From positions 4,216,001-4,280,000 of the forward strand of contig NZ_CP109327.1 of assembly GCF_035918155.1 (NCBI RefSeq): a stretch of DNA of 64,000 nt. Direction: 5' to 3'. Position 1 is the first letter of the stretch. Each line of letters opens with the position of its first letter. The notes below the pieces were generated by a model. It had not been told where the DNA came from, ran no database searches, and was given only the letters and a program-made list of their open reading frames with translations. The stretch comes from Streptomyces sp. NBC_01591 (GTDB taxonomy: Bacteria > Actinomycetota > Actinomycetes > Streptomycetales > Streptomycetaceae). This document shows, one piece after another, positions 8,049-16,159 of the stretch. Both the position numbers and the translations under genes were made by a program.

Positions 8049-8419
8049 CGATGCCGGGCGAGGAGCAGGCGGTCAGCAGCGGATTCGTACGGTCCTACGT
8101 CATCACCGGCGGGCGCGGCCTGCCCGATGCGGAGGGGCTCTCCCTCGTCACCCTGGTCACCATCGCACCCGACCGGCAGCCGCCCCCGAACCCCAGCCCC
8201 GAGGTCCGGGCCATCTGGGAGCTGTGCTCCGGCGGCTATCTGTCGGTGGCCGAGGTGGCGGGCCACCTCGGGCAGCCGGTGGGTGTGGCGCGGCTGCTGC
8301 TGAACGACTTAGCGGAACAGGGTCATCTGATGCGCCGCAAGGCGCCACCGCCGGCTCAGCTCGTTGACAGGAAGATCCTCGAAGAGGTGTTGCATGGACT
8401 CCACGTCCGGTTCGGCTGA
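8045..8419 (+). CDS. cvnC: conservon protein CvnC: DUF742 protein
   Basis: 124 residues from an ATG overlapping the cvnB stop. It has the DUF742 hallmarks: FVRSYVITGGRGLP near the N-terminus, then an HTH-like C-terminal half (VRAIWELCSGGYLSVAEVAGHLGQPVGVARLLLNDLAEQGHLM). It is a winged-helix-like component of conservons and is found nearly always between the roadblock and GTPase genes. Its exact job is unknown. The 3' end overlaps cvnD by 26 nt, so translation is probably coupled. Confidence 0.92.
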   Translation: MTMPGEEQAVSSGFVRSYVITGGRGLPDAEGLSLVTLVTIAPDRQPPPNPSPEVRAIWELCSGGYLSVAEVAGHLGQPVGVARLLLNDLAEQGHLMRRKAPPPAQLVDRKILEEVLHGLHVRFG

Positions 8420-8984
8420 CAGCATCTATGTGCCGGACGCGGTGCGGCGTGCGGCGAAGATCCTCGTCGTCGGGCACTTCGCCGTGGGCAAGACGACGCT
8501 CATCGGCACCCTCTCCGAGATCACTCCGCTGCGCACCGAGGAGCGGATGACGCAGGCCGGCGCGCACATCGACGATCTGCGGGGCGCACCCGACAAGGTG
8601 ACCACGACGGTCGCGCTGGACTTCGGCCGTCTGACGCTCAGCGACGAGCTGGTGCTGTACCTGTTCGGCACGCCGGGCCAGCAGCGCTTCGTGGAGCTGT
8701 GGGAGGACATGGCGCGCGGCTCGCTCGGCGCGCTGCTCCTCGTCGATCCGGCCCGTCTCGCCGACACCTTCCCGGTGATCGACCTGGTCGAGACGTACGG
8801 GCTGGAGTACGCGGTCGCGGTCAACAGCTTCGATCCGTACTCCCGGCATGCCGAGGAGGAGTTGCGCGAGGCTCTCGATCTGCTGCCGGACACCCCGGTC
8901 GTGTACTGCGACGCCCGGGACGAGAAGTCGTCCGCGCGGGCCCTGATCACTCTGGTCCAGCACCTTCTGGCACACGTGGCCTGA
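8394..8984 (+). CDS. cvnD: conservon protein CvnD: Ras/Rab-like GTP-binding protein
   Basis: 196 residues. The ATG at 8394 lies inside the end of cvnC and is preceded by GAAGAGGTG. Nucleotide-binding motifs are VVGHFAVGKTTL (P-loop, G1), LYLFGTPGQQRF (G3, D-x-x-G replaced by G-T-P-G) and YCDARD (G5-like). The G4 NKxD motif is replaced by VNSFDPYS, as is usual for the MglA/CvnD group. It is the molecular switch of the conservon and interacts with the CvnA/CvnB module at the membrane. Confidence 0.92.
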   Translation: MDSTSGSADSIYVPDAVRRAAKILVVGHFAVGKTTLIGTLSEITPLRTEERMTQAGAHIDDLRGAPDKVTTTVALDFGRLTLSDELVLYLFGTPGQQRFVELWEDMARGSLGALLLVDPARLADTFPVIDLVETYGLEYAVAVNSFDPYSRHAEEELREALDLLPDTPVVYCDARDEKSSARALITLVQHLLAHVA

Positions 8985-9100
8985 GAAGCTGTCGTCCGAC
9001 TGCCATTCGAATGGCATGAGTCGGGCCATGGTTTCCGGGCCCCGTTCTCCGTCCGCCGTCCGGGCCCTCCGGGGCCCGCGATCACATCGAGGAATCACAC

Positions 9101-10492
9101 ATGGACTCGTCGCCGGGATCCACCCCGTACAGCGCCCCCACCGGGTGCCCGATGCGCGGTGAGCGCCAGACGTCGCTCTACGGGCCGGAGTTCGCGTCCG
9201 ATCCGCAGCGCGTGTACGACGAATTCCGGGCGCACGGACTCGCCGCTCCGATCGAGCTGGCTCCCGGCGTGGAGGCCACCCTGGTCGTGCAGCACGAGGC
9301 CGCGCTCCGGGTGCTGCAGAACCCGTCCTACTTCGCCCGGGACTCGCGGCGGTGGGCGGCGCTGCGGGAGGGCCGCGTACCGCTGGACAGCCCGGTGGTG
9401 CCGATGATGGCGTACCGGCCCAACTGCCTGTTCACGGACGGCACCGAGCACCTTCGGCTGCGCAAGGCGGTCACCGAGAGCCTCGGCCGGCTCAACACCA
9501 CCCGGCTCAGCCGGGATGTGGAGCGGATCGCCGACTACCTCATCGACCAGTTCATCGAGCGCGGCAGCGCGGACCTGCTCGGCGACTACGCCAAGCTGCT
9601 GCCGCTGCTGCTGTTCAATCAGCTCTTCGGCTGCCCCGGCGACATCGGCGACCGGCTGACCCGCAGCATGTCCGCGATCTTCGACGGCGAGGACGTGCTC
9701 CGGGCCAACGCCGAGCTGACCGAGTGCCTGATGGAGCTCGTCGCGCTCAAGCGGCGGCAGCCCGGCGAGGACATCACCTCCTGGCTCATCCAGCACCCGG
9801 CAGGGCTGCGGGACGAGGAGCTCAAGGACCAGCTCGTCATGCTGATGGGTGCGGGGGTCGAGCCCGAGCGCAATCTGATCGCCAACGCGCTGCTGCTCAT
9901 GCTGTCCAGCGACACCGGGGCCGCGCAGCGGCGGGGTACCGGGATGCTGGTCGAGGACGCCCTCGACGACGTGCTGTGGAACAACCCGCCGATAGCCAAC
10001 TACGCGACGCACTACCCGGTCCAGGACATCGACCTGGGCGGTGTGACGCTGAAGGCGGACACCCCGGTACTGATCAGTTTCGCCGCCGCGAACAGCGACC
10101 CCGCGCTCACCGACGCCCGCCAGACCCTGAGCAAGGGCGCCCATCTGGCCTGGGGCGCGGGCCCGCACGTATGCCCGGCGAAGTCTCCCGCCCAGCTCAT
10201 CGCCCTCACCGCGATCGAGAAGATCCTCAACACCGTGCCCGACCTCACCCTCGCCGTGCCGCCCTCCGCGGTCGAATGGCGCCCGGGGCCCTTCCACCGG
10301 GCCCTGGTGTCGCTGCCGGTCCACTTCAGCGCCGCCCCGGCGCGCCGGACCACGACTTCGGCGGCGCAGTCGCCCGTTCCGTCCCGGAACGCCGCCCCGG
10401 ACGAGACGCCGGCCGCGCACTACGACCACGCGGAGCCGCAGAAGAAGACCAAGGGCTGGTGGAGTTCCTTCCTGGACGTGTTCCGGGTGTGA
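9101..10492 (+). CDS. conservon-associated CYP157-type cytochrome P450 lacking ExxR
   Basis: 463 residues, the fifth conservon gene (CvnE position). The haem-binding loop is WGAGPHVC with Cys358 as thiolate ligand. Two normally conserved sites are changed. The K-helix ExxR is absent: the aligned segment reads D289-D-V-L-W293, the counterpart of the EQSLW-type motif known for the CYP157 family. The I-helix A-G-x-x-T-T reads GAGVEPERN. The C-terminal tail after residue 410 is extra and disordered, ending in KKTKGWWSSFLDVFRV. CYP157 members occur almost only in conservons beside CYP154 genes, exactly as here. Oxygenase activity is doubtful; a structural or electron-relay role within the conservon complex is possible. 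Confidence 0.88.
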   Translation: MDSSPGSTPYSAPTGCPMRGERQTSLYGPEFASDPQRVYDEFRAHGLAAPIELAPGVEATLVVQHEAALRVLQNPSYFARDSRRWAALREGRVPLDSPVVPMMAYRPNCLFTDGTEHLRLRKAVTESLGRLNTTRLSRDVERIADYLIDQFIERGSADLLGDYAKLLPLLLFNQLFGCPGDIGDRLTRSMSAIFDGEDVLRANAELTECLMELVALKRRQPGEDITSWLIQHPAGLRDEELKDQLVMLMGAGVEPERNLIANALLLMLSSDTGAAQRRGTGMLVEDALDDVLWNNPPIANYATHYPVQDIDLGGVTLKADTPVLISFAAANSDPALTDARQTLSKGAHLAWGAGPHVCPAKSPAQLIALTAIEKILNTVPDLTLAVPPSAVEWRPGPFHRALVSLPVHFSAAPARRTTTSAAQSPVPSRNAAPDETPAAHYDHAEPQKKTKGWWSSFLDVFRV

Positions 10493-10796
10493 TGGACAGT
10501 CACGGACGGTGATGGGCGTCCTCCTCCGGAGCCCTCGGGCGCCCTCCGGGCGTGGCGGACGCCTTCCGGATGTGACGGACGCCTTCCGGGGCGTGACGGA
10601 GGACTTGTACGCATAACCCGGTCTTTGACACGTACAACTGGAGTGACCGAAGAGGGAGTTGAGGCGCACGCGGCAAATGGCAAGGGATCGAGGCAGGGTT
10701 TCTCTGTGATACGGGCAACAATGATCCACGCATGGCTGACATATGCGGAGGGGTAGGTTCTGCCGGTAACCATGAGCCCAGGTCAAGGAACTCTGC
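10493..10796 (+). other. intergenic region between the two P450 genes
   Basis: No gene seen. It holds a 20-bp tandem repeat (10541-10600) and a TTGACA box at 10625-10630 that could serve as a -35 element for the downstream P450/crotonase pair. No matching -10 box is clear. Confidence 0.4.
10541..10600 (+). repeat. three tandem 20-bp repeats
   Basis: Three adjacent 20-bp units share the core GCC(C/T)TCCGG followed by GTG(A/G)CGGA. The third unit carries a 1-nt shift. They start about 50 bp after the CYP157 stop. They are direct repeats, so they are not a simple hairpin terminator. Confidence 0.55.
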
Positions 10797-12053
10797 GTGA
10801 GCGCAATATGTGGCACAGACAGTCCCCCCGTCGACCGCCGTGCCCTCATCTCCCTCCTGAGACGTCTCAAATCACCGGAGGGGCAGGCTGATCCCTACCC
10901 TTTGCTGGCCGATCTGAGGTCCATGGGCGATGTCGTACGCGCTCCCTGGGACGCGTACTTCGTCACGGGCTTCGACGCGTGCAGCGAGGTGCTGCGCGGG
11001 CGCAACTGGCTGGCGCCCGACTTCGCCTGGCAGGAACGCCAGGCGGACACCGAGCGCTGGGAGGCCGTCGCCACGCAGGAGATGACCAAGACCCTCTCGC
11101 GGCTCAACGCACCCGAGCACACCTGTCAGCGCCGCAGTCTCGGCAACCTCTTCGACCGGTCGACCATCGCGCGGCTGACCCCGCAGGTGGAGGAGCACGT
11201 CACCCGGCTCCTCGACGAGCTGGCCGACAAACTGCGCTGGGGCGAGGCCGACTTCGTCAGTACGGTCAGCGAGCAGCTCCCGATCAGCACCATCGGCTCC
11301 TGGCTGGGGATACCGCCGGAGGACTACGCCCACATCCTGGAGATCACCCACAACCAGGTGCACGCCCAGGAGCTGCTGCCCACCAAGAGCCAGCTCGCCG
11401 TGTCCGCCGAGGCGACCGTCCATCTGCGCAGCTACTTCACCGATATGGTGAAACAGCGCCGGGCCAACCCCGGCAACGATGTCCTGACCGGCTGGATCCA
11501 CTTCTGGGACGCCCGGGAACCCGACCGCGAGGCGGCGGACGAGATCCTCTACCGGCTCACCATGTTCGTCACGATCGCCTCGCTGGAGACCACCGCCACA
11601 CTGCTGTCGGCCATGGTGGATCTGCTCCTGAAGGAACCCGGCAGGTGGGAGTGGCTCGGGGAGAACCCCGGATACATCGACGCCGCCGTCGACGAGGTCC
11701 TGCGGTACGACCCGCCGATCCACATCAATACCCGGATCGCGGCGGACGACACCGTGCTGGCGGGCGTCCCGATCGCCAAGGACAGCATGGTCCACGTCAT
11801 GTACGGAGCCGCCAACCACGACCCCCGGCGCAACGATGACCCGGACGCCTTCGACGTCCGGCGCACCGGGACGCACCTGACCTTCGGGGGCGGGGTGCAC
11901 TACTGCCTGGGCGCGGCCCTCGCCCGCCTGGAGGCGCGCACGCTCCTGACGCAGCTGCTGAAACGCTTCCCCACCCTGCGCACCGCCGCGCCGGCCGACT
12001 ACGCGTCCCGGCTGGTCTTCCGGCGGGTCACCTCGCTGAGCGTGGCGATATGA
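10797..12053 (+). CDS. cytochrome P450, CYP154-like
   Basis: 418 residues from GTG with AAGGA upstream. All normal P450 landmarks are present: I-helix TIASLETTAT, K-helix E300-V-L-R303 (ExxR) followed by YDPPIHINTR, and the haem loop FGGGVHYCLG with Cys370. A soluble class I enzyme needing ferredoxin partners is expected. The pairing of a CYP157 with a CYP154-family P450 next to a conservon is a known Streptomyces arrangement, which is the basis for the family suggestion. The stop overlaps the start of the crotonase gene, so the two are one operon. The substrate is unknown. Confidence 0.85.
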   Translation: MSAICGTDSPPVDRRALISLLRRLKSPEGQADPYPLLADLRSMGDVVRAPWDAYFVTGFDACSEVLRGRNWLAPDFAWQERQADTERWEAVATQEMTKTLSRLNAPEHTCQRRSLGNLFDRSTIARLTPQVEEHVTRLLDELADKLRWGEADFVSTVSEQLPISTIGSWLGIPPEDYAHILEITHNQVHAQELLPTKSQLAVSAEATVHLRSYFTDMVKQRRANPGNDVLTGWIHFWDAREPDREAADEILYRLTMFVTIASLETTATLLSAMVDLLLKEPGRWEWLGENPGYIDAAVDEVLRYDPPIHINTRIAADDTVLAGVPIAKDSMVHVMYGAANHDPRRNDDPDAFDVRRTGTHLTFGGGVHYCLGAALARLEARTLLTQLLKRFPTLRTAAPADYASRLVFRRVTSLSVAI

Positions 12054-12829
12054 AGCTCTCGCTGTCGCAGTACCTGTCCCCGAACCGGCGGCCTAGCACG
12101 GTGCGCACCGAGCGCGAGGGCGCCGTCCTCCGCGTGGAGCTGGACTCCCCCGCCACCGGCAACGCGGTCACCGAGGCGATGCTGGACGATCTGCTGAGGG
12201 TCCTGGCCGTACCGGACCCGGACGTCCGGGTGCTGGTGCTCAGCGGGGCCGGCGACGACTTCTGTCTGGGCGGCGACCGGAACGAGTTCGCCGACTGGCT
12301 CGACGAGGACCCCACCGGTCGGGGCATCCGGATCGCCGGTGACAAGGCCCGCCGGGTCTGCGAGGCGATCTCCACCAACCCGGCCGTCACCATCGCCCGG
12401 ATCCAGGGCAAGGCCATCGGCGCGGGTCTCGCGCTGGCCCTCGCCTGCGATCTGCGCGTGGGTGCCGACACCGCCGGTTTCCGGCTGCCGGAGCTGGCGC
12501 TCGGGCTGCCCACCGCCTGGGGCGGCGTACTGCCCCGGCTCATCCACGAGGTCGGCGCCGCCCGCGCCCGCGAACTCATCCTCACCGGACGCGCCTTCGA
12601 CGCCGCCGAGGCGCACGAGCTGTCGGTCCTGCAGCGCATCGTGCCCGAGAGCGATCTCGACGCGGCGGTCACCGCGTGGTCCAAGCCGATCGTGCGCCGC
12701 CCCGAGGCCGCCCTGCGCGTCACCAAGGCGCTGCTCAACTCGTACGCCGCCCCGACCCGGCTGGCCGATCCGTCGGTACTGGACGCGGAGCTCATGGCCA
12801 CCGTCGCCGCGGCGACCCGGCGACGGTAG
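12050..12829 (+). CDS. enoyl-CoA hydratase/isomerase (crotonase) family protein
   Basis: 259 residues. The ATG overlaps the P450 stop (ATGA). Crotonase landmarks: VLVLSGAGDDFCLGGD (first oxyanion-hole loop), then IQGKAIGAGLALALACDLRVGADTAGFRLPELALGLPTAWGG. The Glu of the F-R-L-P-E segment is kept, equivalent to Glu164 of rat enoyl-CoA hydratase. The other catalytic Glu (Glu144, in G-G-G-x-E-L) is replaced by Ala in GAGLALALACD. One-Glu crotonases are typically isomerases or other variants, so hydratase activity is not assumed. Coupling to the P450 suggests both act on one substrate. Confidence 0.85.
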   Translation: MKLSLSQYLSPNRRPSTVRTEREGAVLRVELDSPATGNAVTEAMLDDLLRVLAVPDPDVRVLVLSGAGDDFCLGGDRNEFADWLDEDPTGRGIRIAGDKARRVCEAISTNPAVTIARIQGKAIGAGLALALACDLRVGADTAGFRLPELALGLPTAWGGVLPRLIHEVGAARARELILTGRAFDAAEAHELSVLQRIVPESDLDAAVTAWSKPIVRRPEAALRVTKALLNSYAAPTRLADPSVLDAELMATVAAATRRR

Positions 12830-13300
12830 GGGCAGGGTGCCCATCGGCCTCCCGGCCGAGGCCGGCCGACGTCTCCGCGGTCCCGGTGCCCCCGTCACAC
12901 CAGTGACATCGGCCACAGGGGTTACCGGGGCTCGGGTCGCCGGATAGTAGATGGCCCCTCGGCGACACGGCGAATATTGTCCGCCTTGGCGGTGATATAT
13001 CCGTGCATGCTTTGATGGCATTCGGTCCACCCGGCGCGCTCGCCCGTTCCTCGACGGAGCAAAGGCTCCTGACGGGGCAGCAGCGCCTCCACCGGGTCCC
13101 GGCGGCCCGCACAGCACGCCTGTGCGCCCGTTTCAAGCGCTGTCCGGGTCTACGGTCCGGGATAGTACTTCCGCTTGTTGCCCCGCTTCGAGGCCCTTCC
13201 AACAATGACGACCGCAAGGCGCCTTCGAAGCCGGGCGCGGGAGCTGCGCGGAGCCGGACCACACAGGGCTGCTCCGCGAACATCGAGCGAGGTCACATAC
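12830..13300 (+). other. non-coding gap before the CAP-domain gene
   Basis: No gene is supported. A small hairpin (GGCCTC 12846-12851 with GAGGCC 12858-12863) follows the crotonase stop. Short ORFs here lack coding bias. I saw no c-di-AMP riboswitch consensus, although such elements precede some Streptomyces cell-wall hydrolase genes. Confidence 0.35.
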
Positions 13301-13918
13301 ATGAGGAAGCACCGCAGGAAGACGTCCTACCGGAAGACAATCATCGCTGTCGTCGCAGCGGGCGCCGTGGGCATCCCCACCGCCGCCATGGCCTGCTACG
13401 CCCCGCAGGAGCGGCCCGCCGCCCAGGCGTCGCAGCAGTGGACCCACACCGAGCACCGGGGCGCGCCGCAGGCCGCAGCACCCGTGAGCGCACCGAAGGC
13501 GTCCGCCCCGGCGGCTTCCACCCCGGCCGCCCCGGCCACCGATGCCGCCGCGCGCGTGCTGAAGCTCGTCAACAGCGAGCGCGACAAGGCGGGTTGCTCG
13601 CCGCTGACCCTGAACGCCGAGCTGACGAAGGCCGCCCAGGCCCACAGCGCGGACATGGCCTCCCACGAGAACATGTCCCACACGGGCTCCGACGGTTCGG
13701 CCCCGGACGACCGGATAACGCGCGCCGGTTACGACTGGAGCTCGTACGGCGAGAACGTCGCCTACGGCTACTCCACCCCCGAGAGCGTCATGGCGGGCTG
13801 GATGGACAGCCCCGGCCACAGGGCCAACATACTCGACTGCTCGTTCAAGGAGATCGGCGTGGGCCTCGCCCAGCCCGGTGACTACTGGACGCAGGACTTC
13901 GGGACGGCCTCGGGCTGA
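13301..13918 (+). CDS. secreted CAP-domain (SCP/PR-1-like) protein
   Basis: 205 residues. The ATG at 13301 gives an n-region MRKHRRKTSYRK and a hydrophobic stretch (IIAVVAAGAVGIPTAAM) ending near ACYA, a signal peptide or N-terminal anchor. A low-complexity Ala/Pro linker follows (about 35-80). The CAP domain spans about 84-205: LVNSERDKAGCSPL, LTKAAQAHSADMASHENMSHT, YGENVAYGYSTPESVMAGWMDSPGHRANIL, and a final DYWTQDFG. The conserved His of H-S-A-D-M and H-R-A-N-I and the Glu of G-E-N-V form the usual putative metal site. Such bacterial CAP proteins are exported and of uncertain function. A clear terminator follows. Confidence 0.88.
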   Translation: MRKHRRKTSYRKTIIAVVAAGAVGIPTAAMACYAPQERPAAQASQQWTHTEHRGAPQAAAPVSAPKASAPAASTPAAPATDAAARVLKLVNSERDKAGCSPLTLNAELTKAAQAHSADMASHENMSHTGSDGSAPDDRITRAGYDWSSYGENVAYGYSTPESVMAGWMDSPGHRANILDCSFKEIGVGLAQPGDYWTQDFGTASG

Positions 13919-13935
13919 GTCCCGGCAGCGTGACC

Positions 13936-13979
13936 AAAGCCCCGCCACATTCCCGACTCCGGGAGCGCGGCGGGGCTTT
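13936..13979 (+). terminator. intrinsic terminator
   Basis: AAAGCCCCGCC (13936-13946) pairs perfectly with GGCGGGGCTTT (13969-13979) over 11 bp, 17 nt after the CAP gene stop. The arms give A- and T-flanks on both strands, so it can also stop the converging DUF397/HTH transcript. Confidence 0.8.
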
Positions 13980-13997
13980 CGTCGTTGCGGCGGTTGG

Positions 13998-14207
13998 TCA
14001 GACGGTGCCGAACTCTCCGTCTTTGACGCCCGCCACGAAGGAGGCGAACGAGGCGGCGGAGGCGTTCAGCACCGGGCCGCTCGGGTTCTTGGAGTCGCGG
14101 ACGGGGACCACGCCGAGCGAGCCGACGAGGTTGGCGGCGACCTCGATGCAGGCGCCGCCGTTGTCGCTGTACGAAGACTTGAACCAGCGGGGGGATTCGG
14201 TCGTCAC
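13998..14207 (-). CDS. DUF397 protein, partner of Scr1-type regulator
   Basis: 69 residues: W-F-K-S-S-Y-S-D-N-G-G-A-C-I-E-V near the N-terminus, V-P-V-R-D-S-K-N-P in the middle and F-x-x-F-V-A-G-V-K at the end. These are the DUF397 hallmarks. The GTG start overlaps the stop of the upstream HTH gene, so the two are co-translated. In Streptomyces DUF397 proteins pair with Scr1/WhiJ-type regulators and modulate their DNA binding, with roles in development and antibiotic production. That role is inferred here from the pairing. Confidence 0.92.
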   Translation of the reverse strand: MTTESPRWFKSSYSDNGGACIEVAANLVGSLGVVPVRDSKNPSGPVLNASAASFASFVAGVKDGEFGTV

Positions 14208-15043
14208 GGGGAGCCCTTTCGTAACTGGCTGATCATGGCCACGGACGCCGCCTGGGACAGCGATTCGGCCTGTAGTTGATGGTAGGCCGTCAACATGGGC
14301 AGTGCCGAAGTGCTTTCCCGGTCCAGATGGCCTTGGTGGGCGGACTCCGCGTACGACATGAGCTGACGGTCCGGCAGCGTCAGTATGTACAGCGGCAAAT
14401 TGAAGGGTCGGCGCTCCGCCATGTCGAACGGGGCGATCTGGAGCACGGTGTTCGGCAGCTCGGCGAACTCGACCAATCGCGCCAGTTGCGCGTCCATGAC
14501 GGCAGGGCCGCCGACGGGCCGACGGATGCAGCTTTCGTCCAGCACCGCCAGGACCAGCGGCGGACGCGTGCGGACGAGCGCGGCTTGCCGCTCGGCGACC
14601 ACCGAGACCCGCTCCATCGCCTGGTCGCTCGTGATCGCACCCCGCTTGACGGCACTCTCCGCGAGTACTGCCGCGTACTCAGGCGTCTGGAGCAAGCCGG
14701 GCATGACGCCCACTTCGTACAGCCGGATCTCCGCGGCCCGGCCCTCATAGCCGACGTACTCGGGGAAGCCTTCCAGCAGGCTGCCGTTCCGGATTTCCCC
14801 CCATGCACGTTCGAAGGCGTCTGCCGTCCCGACGAGCCCGAGGGCGGAATCCAGGCTGCGCGAAAATCGCAGGGTTGGCGGTTTGCGGGCAGTTTCCACA
14901 GCGGAAATATGCTGGCTGGAATATCCCGCGTGCCCGGCCAGCTCTTCCTGGCTCCAGCCGCGAGCCTCACGCGAACTGCGCAGGCGTGCCCCGTAGGCCG
15001 CCTGCGGGCTCCGTCCAGGACTTAACTCCTTGCGGTTGACCAT
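14204..15043 (-). CDS. Scr1-family XRE regulator (HTH + DUF5753)
   Basis: 279 residues from the ATG at 15043. The N-terminal Cro/C1 HTH (about 15-70) reads YGARLRSSREARGWSQEELAGHAGYSSQHISAVET. The C-terminal DUF5753 domain (about 95-275) has YEGRAAEIRLYEVGVMPGLLQTPEYA, ERQAALV and LVEFAELPNTVLQIAPF. This is the Scr1/WhiJ architecture, normally linked to a DUF397 gene as here. It sits divergent from a small gene at 15148; a GTAGTGG-AA-CCACTAC palindrome lies in the shared upstream region. Confidence 0.9.
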   Translation of the reverse strand: MVNRKELSPGRSPQAAYGARLRSSREARGWSQEELAGHAGYSSQHISAVETARKPPTLRFSRSLDSALGLVGTADAFERAWGEIRNGSLLEGFPEYVGYEGRAAEIRLYEVGVMPGLLQTPEYAAVLAESAVKRGAITSDQAMERVSVVAERQAALVRTRPPLVLAVLDESCIRRPVGGPAVMDAQLARLVEFAELPNTVLQIAPFDMAERRPFNLPLYILTLPDRQLMSYAESAHQGHLDRESTSALPMLTAYHQLQAESLSQAASVAMISQLRKGSP

Positions 15044-15116
15044 GTATTACTCGCCCCTTCCTTCCCCTCTGGCTAGTTGAAGGGACCCCGACTGTAGGCC
15101 ACGCTGGGTGCCCCTG

Positions 15117-15132
15117 GTAGTGGAACCACTAC
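15117..15132. promoter_or_regulatory. palindromic candidate operator
   Basis: GTAGTGG-AA-CCACTAC is a perfect 7-bp inverted repeat in the 104-bp gap between the Scr1-type gene (starting at 15043 on the minus strand) and the gene starting at 15148. Its position suggests binding by the Scr1-type protein, but this is inference. Confidence 0.5.
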
Positions 15133-15147
15133 GGAGAGGAGCGGTCC

Positions 15148-15408
15148 GTGTCCGCAGAGAGCGGCTCACCGAACGGTCAGGAACCCCCCGACGTTCCAAC
15201 CCCCGGAACCCTCATGGCAGATGGAAAGAATGGCGGCCGACTCGGAGAGTTCCGCGGGCTCTCCGGCCCCTACTGGTCTCTTCGGCCGGTCGGTGGCGGG
15301 GCCGAGTGGGAAGCCGACCCCGAGTGGGTCCGCGCACTCACCCCCGCCGAGCGCCTGACCACCGAAAACGCGCTGCGGAACCTCAGAAGCAGCCGGGGCG
15401 GACTGTGA
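15148..15408 (+). CDS. small hypothetical protein
   Basis: 86 residues from GTG; GGAGAGGAGCGG lies just upstream as ribosome-binding site. The protein is hydrophilic with no signal or membrane segment. Its C-terminal part (WEADPEWVRALTPAERLTTENALRNLRS) has a helical, charged character. I recognise no domain. It is divergent from the Scr1/DUF397 pair and its 3' end overlaps the next (frameshifted) gene by 4 nt, suggesting a small operon controlled by that regulator. Confidence 0.6.
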   Translation: MSAESGSPNGQEPPDVPTPGTLMADGKNGGRLGEFRGLSGPYWSLRPVGGGAEWEADPEWVRALTPAERLTTENALRNLRSSRGGL

Positions 15409-15771
15409 GCACGAATCCCGACGTGCCGGCACAGTTCCTGGCCCGAGCACGCTGCACAACTCTGGCCGGCCGAGACACCTGCCACGCGGGACCTGTGGCT
15501 GTTCTGGACCGGTGACACCACGCACCGCGCGTACCGCCTTGCCGAACTGCCCCCGTGCGGCGCCGTCATCCGCCGACTGCCCGTCCGGCACACAAGGGTG
15601 TGCACGCTGTTCGGTCAGCATCCCGCCGCACACTCATGGGACGTGACGGACCCGCTCGCGGCACTGATGACCGAACTGGCAAGGCAAGAAGTACGACGGC
15701 TCCACGGGGCGAATCCCGCCTGCCGGATGCCCGGAAGTCCCGCCGCATCGTCCGCCGGATACGGTGGGCGC
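15405..15771 (+). pseudogene. hypothetical gene with 1-bp frameshift
   Basis: A GTG at 15405 starts VSTNPDVPAQFLA. In frame the sequence then stops at 15515 after 36 residues. One base into a CCC run (15442-15444) the other frame continues with coherent coding sense (EHAAQLWPAETPATRDLWLFWTG, then HRAYRLAELPPCGAVIRRL). Removing one C restores a single open frame from 15405. The continuing frame stays open into the following gene. The GTG overlaps the stop of the small gene upstream. Either a true pseudogene or a sequencing error in a homopolymer; family and function unknown. Confidence 0.55.
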
Positions 15772-16140
15772 ATGTCCATGGTTCCCCCTGAGGTGGCGTC
15801 CTTCGTCGCCGTGGCAGCCCGGCTGCCCGAACGGACGCTGGACGCGATCCGGCAGGCCACCGCCGTGGCGGTGGCATCGGGCGCGTACGACCATTCCGCC
15901 GTGCCGAAGCTCTCCGCCGCACATTTCAGCGCACTGAACAAGCAGGTCCGCGACGCTTTCGCCCCGCGTCGCGAAGAGCTCCGCGCCGGACGTCCGGGCG
16001 GGCTGCGGTCGGCCATCTCCTGTACGACGCAGACCGCACAGGTGATCTGGAAGCGCGACCGGCTGACCGCCGACCGGTACGCGTCCCTCACCGAGGCATT
16101 CACGACCCACGGAGTCCCGCTGCCGCACCACGCCCCCTAG
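15772..16140 (+). CDS. hypothetical protein
   Basis: 122 residues from the ATG at 15772, chosen because sequence upstream in the same frame (RMPGSPAASSAGYGGR) looks like read-through. The protein is mostly helical: VASFVAVAARLPERTLDAIRQAT, FSALNKQVRDAF, then an Arg-rich loop and AQVIWKRDRLTADRYASLTEAF. No known domain is recognised and no transport signal is present. It lies downstream of the frameshifted gene and converges on the HTH gene at 16160. A later start within the frame is possible. Confidence 0.5.
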   Translation: MSMVPPEVASFVAVAARLPERTLDAIRQATAVAVASGAYDHSAVPKLSAAHFSALNKQVRDAFAPRREELRAGRPGGLRSAISCTTQTAQVIWKRDRLTADRYASLTEAFTTHGVPLPHHAP

Positions 16141-16159
16141 GCAGGGCCTTCGTCTCCGG

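Noticed and set aside
12830..13300. c-di-AMP riboswitch upstream of the CAP-domain gene
   Set aside because: The conserved ydaO-type sequence blocks are not present.
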